Origin: Apostichopus japonicus | Lineage: Eukaryota > Echinodermata > Holothuroidea > Aspidochirotida > Stichopodidae | Assembly: GCF_037975245.1 (NCBI RefSeq) | Contig: NC_092562.1 | Span: 21,345,054-21,409,053, forward strand | Direction: 5' to 3' | Length of the DNA: 64,000 bases | In this document: positions 58,609-64,000 of the stretch, piece by piece | How the letters are laid out: every line of letters starts with the position of its first letter | How positions within the stretch are numbered: the first letter of the stretch is position 1 | Program-made: the position numbers and the translations under genes | Notes under the pieces: model-generated | What the model saw: only the letters and a program-made list of their open reading frames with translations | Told to the model about the DNA's origin: nothing | Database searches by the model: none

Positions 58609-61470
58609 TTCTGGTATGTGGGTATTGGGAGGCTTCTGGCCCTGGCTCTAAACAGCGCCCTCTGATCCTGACCTAAGGTCCTCCAGCTCTATCTCTGAAG
58701 CCTCTCGCTTCTGGTAAGGTGTTTAAACTCTTCAATAAATGTAAATGAAGAAGGGGACAAAATGAATTCAACCTTTAAAACAACGGTACCCAATTGTTCA
58801 ATAAGTTTAAAGAACTTGATAAAATGACTGTATTTCACAATTTTGTGGTTGAAATATTTCACAATTGATTCTGTAATGTCAACAAAATTAAAGCTCTCTG
58901 ATTTTACCCATCAATAATGACATTTGTTTAAAATCAATATTCCTTTCTTTCTACTTTTTCAGTACTCACAATGTTAATATGTTTTGGAAACACTGAAATC
59001 TTATAAAGCGTGTAGGCCTAGGAAACCATAAGCTGCCTTTGATGTATGTTAACTGTTTGTTTTGTTGGAACAGAAGGAAAAATATTTTGGGGTCATTTTA
59101 TTTCTAAGATATACACAGAGCTTAAGTATGATTAACTGTCATTGATTTGATACACAAAGTAAACAGGACACAATAGTTGAGGTAGTCATGCAATGCATTC
59201 AGAAATAATGATGAATAGTGATTGGACAAGAAGATGACTGCAGTGCTTCAAATTCTGTTTCTGCTCACAAATCCATCAGTCTGGAACAGACCAGCTGTAC
59301 TGCACAACTGGAACTATAGTTTAAGAATGGTTCTATTACTTAATGCAGACCTAGCTAAAGAAAACTGGCCAATCTGGGCTACAATATACAGATGGCATAG
59401 TCTTAGAACATACTGGCATCACATGTTCATTAAATGTCAACATAGGTTCTGGCTTTTTTTCTTTTCAAATTGAATGATGTAAAACCTGAAAATAATCAAA
59501 ATACAATCCAATCTTTTCCTTCAGCTTCACCAGCTCTTTTATTGGTTTGAGCAATGTAAATGTTGCACAAGTTCGTATTAATTTAACAATCAGGGAAGAT
59601 ACTATGCCACAATCTGTCTACAGTAGGCCCGAGCCACTTTCCTGGTTGTGAGAAGACACTCCAACCAAAGGGTTCCCCTTCCTGAAAATCTATGAACTTG
59701 CATCAAAGTTTATGAAGATCAGTGCCCAATCCATATGCATGTGCCTCGTCCATTATTCCTAGTCTTACTCTATAGGACCTCTAGGCCTAGAGTATTTAAA
59801 AGACTTGGGTTGTGTCATATGGCTCTAAAGGCCCATGCCACGAAAGTGTCCATTAGCTATAAGTTGCATCCAAAAACCCGCCGTTTGTACTGAATGGCAG
59901 GTTTTTTCCAGTTGGTTAGCTGAGTGATCAGTCCCATCTTTTCGCACCTTAGTTGAGCTGCCTATATTCATCTATTATGCAACTCTTCACACAGCTAGTA
60001 GCCAAATCACTATCAGATTAAGGCAGACATGGCAAGGTGTGAACAAATCAACTCTTCCAAACTAACCAGTCTGTTTGCAAAAGACAAAAAGTTTCAGTAA
60101 GTTGAGGTCAAGAGAGCTGAAAAATGCAACCTGTGGTTATGGACTTATTCTCGCCATGCTATAGCTGTTGCACTTTGCTAGTAAGGCTAGTGCATGACCT
60201 ATAATTGGGATATAATGCTGCTATAGCAGTAATAATAGCACAGACTAAAATTGGTCATTACAGTCAGAATAGATAGCCTATATATATGGCTGAAGTACAA
60301 TTTACGTTATGAAGTTATGCTAGGCCCTATACTGACATCTGTTGAACACTTATCGAAAACAGAAGGCATGAATTACCCGATGTTCCTTCATGATCTAACA
60401 CGGATAGGGTTTCAAATAAGCTACGTAATTAGGGGTCCTCTGCTATCCTTGGGTCTTTAAACTATTATTCGCAGGCTTAGTATCTACTTAAATAATAGAA
60501 GTAGCTCACATAGCCGGCATATAGGCTGGGCTGTAAATGTAATGTAGGCCTAGGGCCTAGGCCTTAACTTAGTTAAACTAGCCTAGGCTAGTATTACTTA
60601 TTATAGTAATTACTTTCTTTTTACATTGACGTACTTTGCTCTTCAGTTTCCTAAATGAATTCTACCTTAGTAATTACTTTTCAATAAAAGTGATGGAACT
60701 ATATTGAAAAGCTCTATAAATTCAAATTTTATCATGGCCAAAATATCAGACCTGTTGCTTACCTGGTTGTTTACACACGATATGGTTTGTGTACAACCTC
60801 CGTACCGCCGTACGAGTAATACCTCAAAAGTTCGCGGGGTTTCGCATGTCTACAAGATACGTCATCCATTGGGTAGTATCATACATGATAACATTTCTCG
60901 AGATACTAAACTGTGTGCAAAACGGTTTTCTTGAGAAATACTGTTACGTGAGGACTGGGTGGTTGTGAAATTCGGTAGATGAATATTCAGCAGTTATCTA
61001 TTGAATATTGATTACTCGAAGGTCACGTCTCCGATATTCCATCCATGCGTAGTCTCCCCTACATACAATTCTTATTTAGCTTATTTGTTGGTTCAATTTT
61101 GTTTATAGTTCGTTATAAATGCTCAGAATTATTGTTTATTTGTTTAAAAAGTGTATTAGACAATTAAGAAGCGTTTATTATAACACAAATTGAGAAGAAA
61201 GGAAATACGTTGTGGTGCGAGGTTTTGTGACATCATCAAAATGAACAGCTGGCGGGATTCAACACAAAGACGCGCGAAATACACATGCACCTGGAAGTTC
61301 AAATAACTGTAAATATCCTTACATACCATGCAAATTAATAATCCGTTCACTAAAAGTATCTACTAACTGTTAATTCACCATTACTTGGCACTCGTATTTC
61401 AGCCTCTATCAAGAGCACAAGGAATTCCTAAAATACTGAACGCAATACCACACCAAGTCTGTACATCAAG
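58609..61470. other. Intergenic sequence upstream of NASP
   Basis: No coding exon recognised. Contains the partner (60393-60463) of a piece at 50470-50550. The last few hundred bases should include the NASP promoter and any 5' UTR; no core promoter element was evident. Confidence 0.4.
60393..60463. repeat. Dispersed short repeat (partner at 50470-50550)
   Basis: ATCTAACACGGATAGGGTTT and TCCTTGGGTCT occur in the same order and strand at 50477-50545 and here, with some loss and gain in between. Two copies 10 kb apart suggest a dispersed element whose ends I cannot define. Confidence 0.5.
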
Positions 61471-64000
61471 ATGCTGTCTGAAACCGGACCAAGTACATCT
61501 AGTGCTGAACAGAGGTAGGCTAATCTAACTCAGTTGATATTGGGCCCATGTTAGGACAATTGACTAGCCCTATTCATTGGACTAATTTCTGTCTGTTTAA
61601 ATACAGAGGCAAGGGCTATAGTTAGGCTTTGAAAAGGCCTGGCGAATCATAATTTAGCCTGCCCTTTGCAAAAACACAAAGTATGACGACGACGAGGGAA
61701 AACAGTGTTATTAACTTGTAGTTGTAACGTTAGAGGAATAATTACCTAGCTTAAGTTACAATAAGAACAAAAGTACAGTTGGCAACTGTTAACTGGGTTT
61801 AGACTAGGCTGCGTCTTAGAAAGTACATGTAGTGTGTGAAGGATAATCAGGAAGATCCTAGGCTATGTATCAAAACTGCAAGTATATATTAAGTTCATCA
61901 CCAGGAACAGTGCATGATAGATGATTACTAAATCTTTATAAGCAGCCGGAATTATTCTTCTCAAGAATGACATTCAAGCTTGGGATCACTACCTTCCTAA
62001 GTAAAACCATTTGATTTACTAAGAGTAAGAGGTCAAAATATAATTGTCCTAGTGTCATTGTCAACAGTTGGAGACACCTTGTAGTAAATGGTATGTTCAC
62101 AGAAAATTGCATTCTAAGAGGAGGGTAAGTGAATGCAAGTCTGTTAATTTTACTACAGTATGGTTGTGATATATTCAAGAGCACTTGCCTATAGGATTTT
62201 AACCTATCAGTTATTCCAGATAATGAGGATATTTGTATCTGCAATATATCATGTGTTTTGATGTGGCAGTTAAATGGCTTTGCTAATTGGCGACTAGTAA
62301 TATATATTCAATATGCTATAATATATCTGAGGGCAGTAATGATTTATTAATAATGATTTCCATACAGTTTATCTGGTGCACCAGATACTTGACACCAGCT
62401 ACATTGCTTGTGTGCCACTGAAAGGCAAAGAACAAAATTTTCAACTGTCATTGTTTTGTATTTTAACTTAAAATGGGGATCATTTTAGCTAGAAGATTGT
62501 TTGCAGCATAGTATTTTTAGTGTGAATTGAAATTACTCACCATGAAAGCTCACATTACAAACATTGGCTAATTTTCAATTTCAGTCGTGCTGATGATGTA
62601 GATGCTCAAGCAGTCAAGTTACTCGGTGAGGGAAAGCGCAACCTCTTAGTGGGAGATGCACCATCTGCAGTCACTTCCATTCAGGAGGCTTGTGAGATTC
62701 TGTAAGTACTACATGATACCAAAGCTTCTGGTACATTTGTAGCGATGAAAACTGTTGCTCTTTCTGTGTGACGAATGCCCAGATTTGCTATAGGAGTTGT
62801 GCGGTTTCACAGCCTCAAGTTTGCTTTAAAAAAATGGCCTAAGTTAATTTTTTAATAATTTCCTTCACTGTCTTTTATAAACTTAACTGTATTTGTAGAT
62901 TTGCTTTAAAAAGTACCGACTTCTAGTTAGAAAAATTGCCTCAATTTTTATGGTGCATGACCAGTTTGGAAGTAGGTGATACCATGTAGATAATGCCTTG
63001 CTTACCACTGCCATTGTGTGTAAATGTCGGTTAAAAGTCATTTAGTATCGAGAATTGGATTAGGCATGGCTTGCATCACCATGGTACAGTACTATAAATA
63101 GCAGACAAGCATTTAAAAGATACATTCAGAAAACTAGTCATTTTTTTTCTTCTCTTAGTGCCGCCAAATATGGTGAAATTTCAGACCAGTGTGCCGATCC
63201 ATACTATCACTATGGAAATGCTCTGTTGGAACTGGGTCGAATGGAGTCTGGGGTCTTAGGCAATGCCCTAGATGGAGTTCCTGACGGCTCTGCGACTGAC
63301 ACAGATGATGAAACTCCAAATACAGATACTAGTGTTGAAAGAGCCAGTAAATTGGAAGGTCAGTTATCACTGGGAATATATAGATCATAATAGCATATTT
63401 TTTTAGGGTAGGGAGGGAGGGAGGGGTGTGCACTTTTGGGGGGCATGGATTTTCCTTGATTAAGATTAAATGTTGTAAGCAAACTTTAGAAGTTCAATTT
63501 TTCCTACATTTGTTATATCCTTACATCATTAACGGAATGTAAAGATTACTTGCTAGTTTGTAGATATTTCTATATTTTCATACATTTGTTGATATCTCCC
63601 TATGCATATTTAATTTTTGCATATTTTTCTTGAAACTGAATGCAAGAAAATATTTAACTTGTGTTTTAGAATATTGGAATACAAATGGTGTCAACATACT
63701 TTGTAAACTTAATTGAAATAACCAAATTACAAAAATTAAACGCAGTTTCAAATTTTGTAAAATGTTAATGCTTTCATTGATCTAGTTCAGGAGTCTCAGT
63801 GGAGTAAATTTACTGCAAATTACTGCAAAGTGGAGTAAATTTACTCAGTGGAGTAAAAGTACAGATGGTTTCTTTTTATCCTTGCAAAATTCCAGGCGAT
63901 GAACGAAAGCAAGTTGTCGAACAGGTGAAGGAAGCTCTGAAAGCAAATTATGATCAGTCCTTAAAGTCTGCCAATGGGGAAGCTAAGGTCAATGGGGAAG
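61471..64000 (+). CDS. NASP: NASP histone chaperone, N-terminal part, cut by window end
   Basis: Exons 61471-61514 (ATG at 61471), 62585-62701, 63159-63358 and 63896-beyond 64000 join in consistent phases with GT/AG borders. The protein opens MLSETGPSTSSAEQS, then a first TPR-like helix pair (AVKLLGEGKRNLLVGDAP, SAVTSIQEACEIL), AAKYGEISDQCADPYYHYGN and the family hallmark ALLELGRMESGVLGNALDGV. An acidic, Thr/Ser-rich loop (TDTDDETPNTDTS) and a charged lysine/glutamate region follow, as in the acidic insert that splits TPR2 of NASP. NASP is a nuclear TPR chaperone of the SHNi-TPR group that binds H3-H4 and linker histone and protects the soluble histone pool. Start choice rests on the only in-frame ATG before the exon 1 donor. 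The remaining TPRs lie past the window. Confidence 0.93.
63406..63426 (+). other. G-quadruplex-type run just after a NASP splice donor
   Basis: GGGTAGGGAGGGAGGGAGGG, 46 bases past the donor at 63359, on the coding strand: five G tracts with 1-2 base loops. Such runs in the pre-mRNA can affect splicing in other genes; here that is only a possibility. Confidence 0.65.

Noticed and set aside
1-64000. CRISPR arrays, bacterial operons, toxin or phage genes
   Set aside because: None seen. The intron-containing genes, SINEs and hAT elements are those of an animal nuclear genome.

Overview
The window looks like nuclear DNA of a marine invertebrate deuterostome, probably an echinoderm; that placement is inference. 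It is AT-rich, with short coding exons separated by introns of 0.3 to 1.5 kb with GT/AG borders, and it carries many small DNA transposons and tRNA-derived SINEs. Nothing bacterial was seen (no operons, no CRISPR, no dense coding).

Four host genes can be read exon by exon. A plus-strand gene at 5173-8050 encodes a REX1B-domain protein (REX1BD family), with its first exon not found. Two minus-strand genes, 14272-16858 and 34931-38351, each encode a complete BTF3 / nascent-polypeptide-associated-complex beta subunit. They have four coding exons with the same splice phases and are a tandem duplicate pair about 18 kb apart. At the right edge, the plus-strand gene from 61471 is the start of NASP, the TPR histone chaperone, and it runs off the window. 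Two weaker candidates are an unrecognised spliced unit at 43122-45649 and two possible minus-strand exons at 54631-57521.

The 18 kb between the BTF3 copies is mostly transposons nested in one another. A hAT-type element (18538-29005, perfect 8-bp target duplication) contains a broken Ty3/gypsy LTR element (about 19328-28833). That element is interrupted by a 4.8-kb DNA element with terminal inverted repeats (22104-26937), which in turn holds smaller fragments. Just beyond lie a second nested hAT pair (29823-30189 inside 29483-30298), a tRNA-derived SINE, and a hAT element packed with five 140-bp tandem units (31599-32513). Other elements with recognisable ends are at 41436-42279, 52051-52664 (TTAA duplication) and 53873-54271 (hAT).

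Smaller signals are a hammerhead-ribozyme-like core in a retroelement tail just upstream of a REX1BD exon (6285-6323), a 20-bp-armed hairpin at 33825, a minisatellite fused to a long hairpin at 3358-3605, receptor half-site-like tandem repeats in a BTF3 intron, and two G-quadruplex-type runs. No clearly new molecular system was found. The strongest leads are the nested-transposon stack, a sequence module shared by three hAT elements, the diverged second BTF3 copy and the ribozyme-like core.
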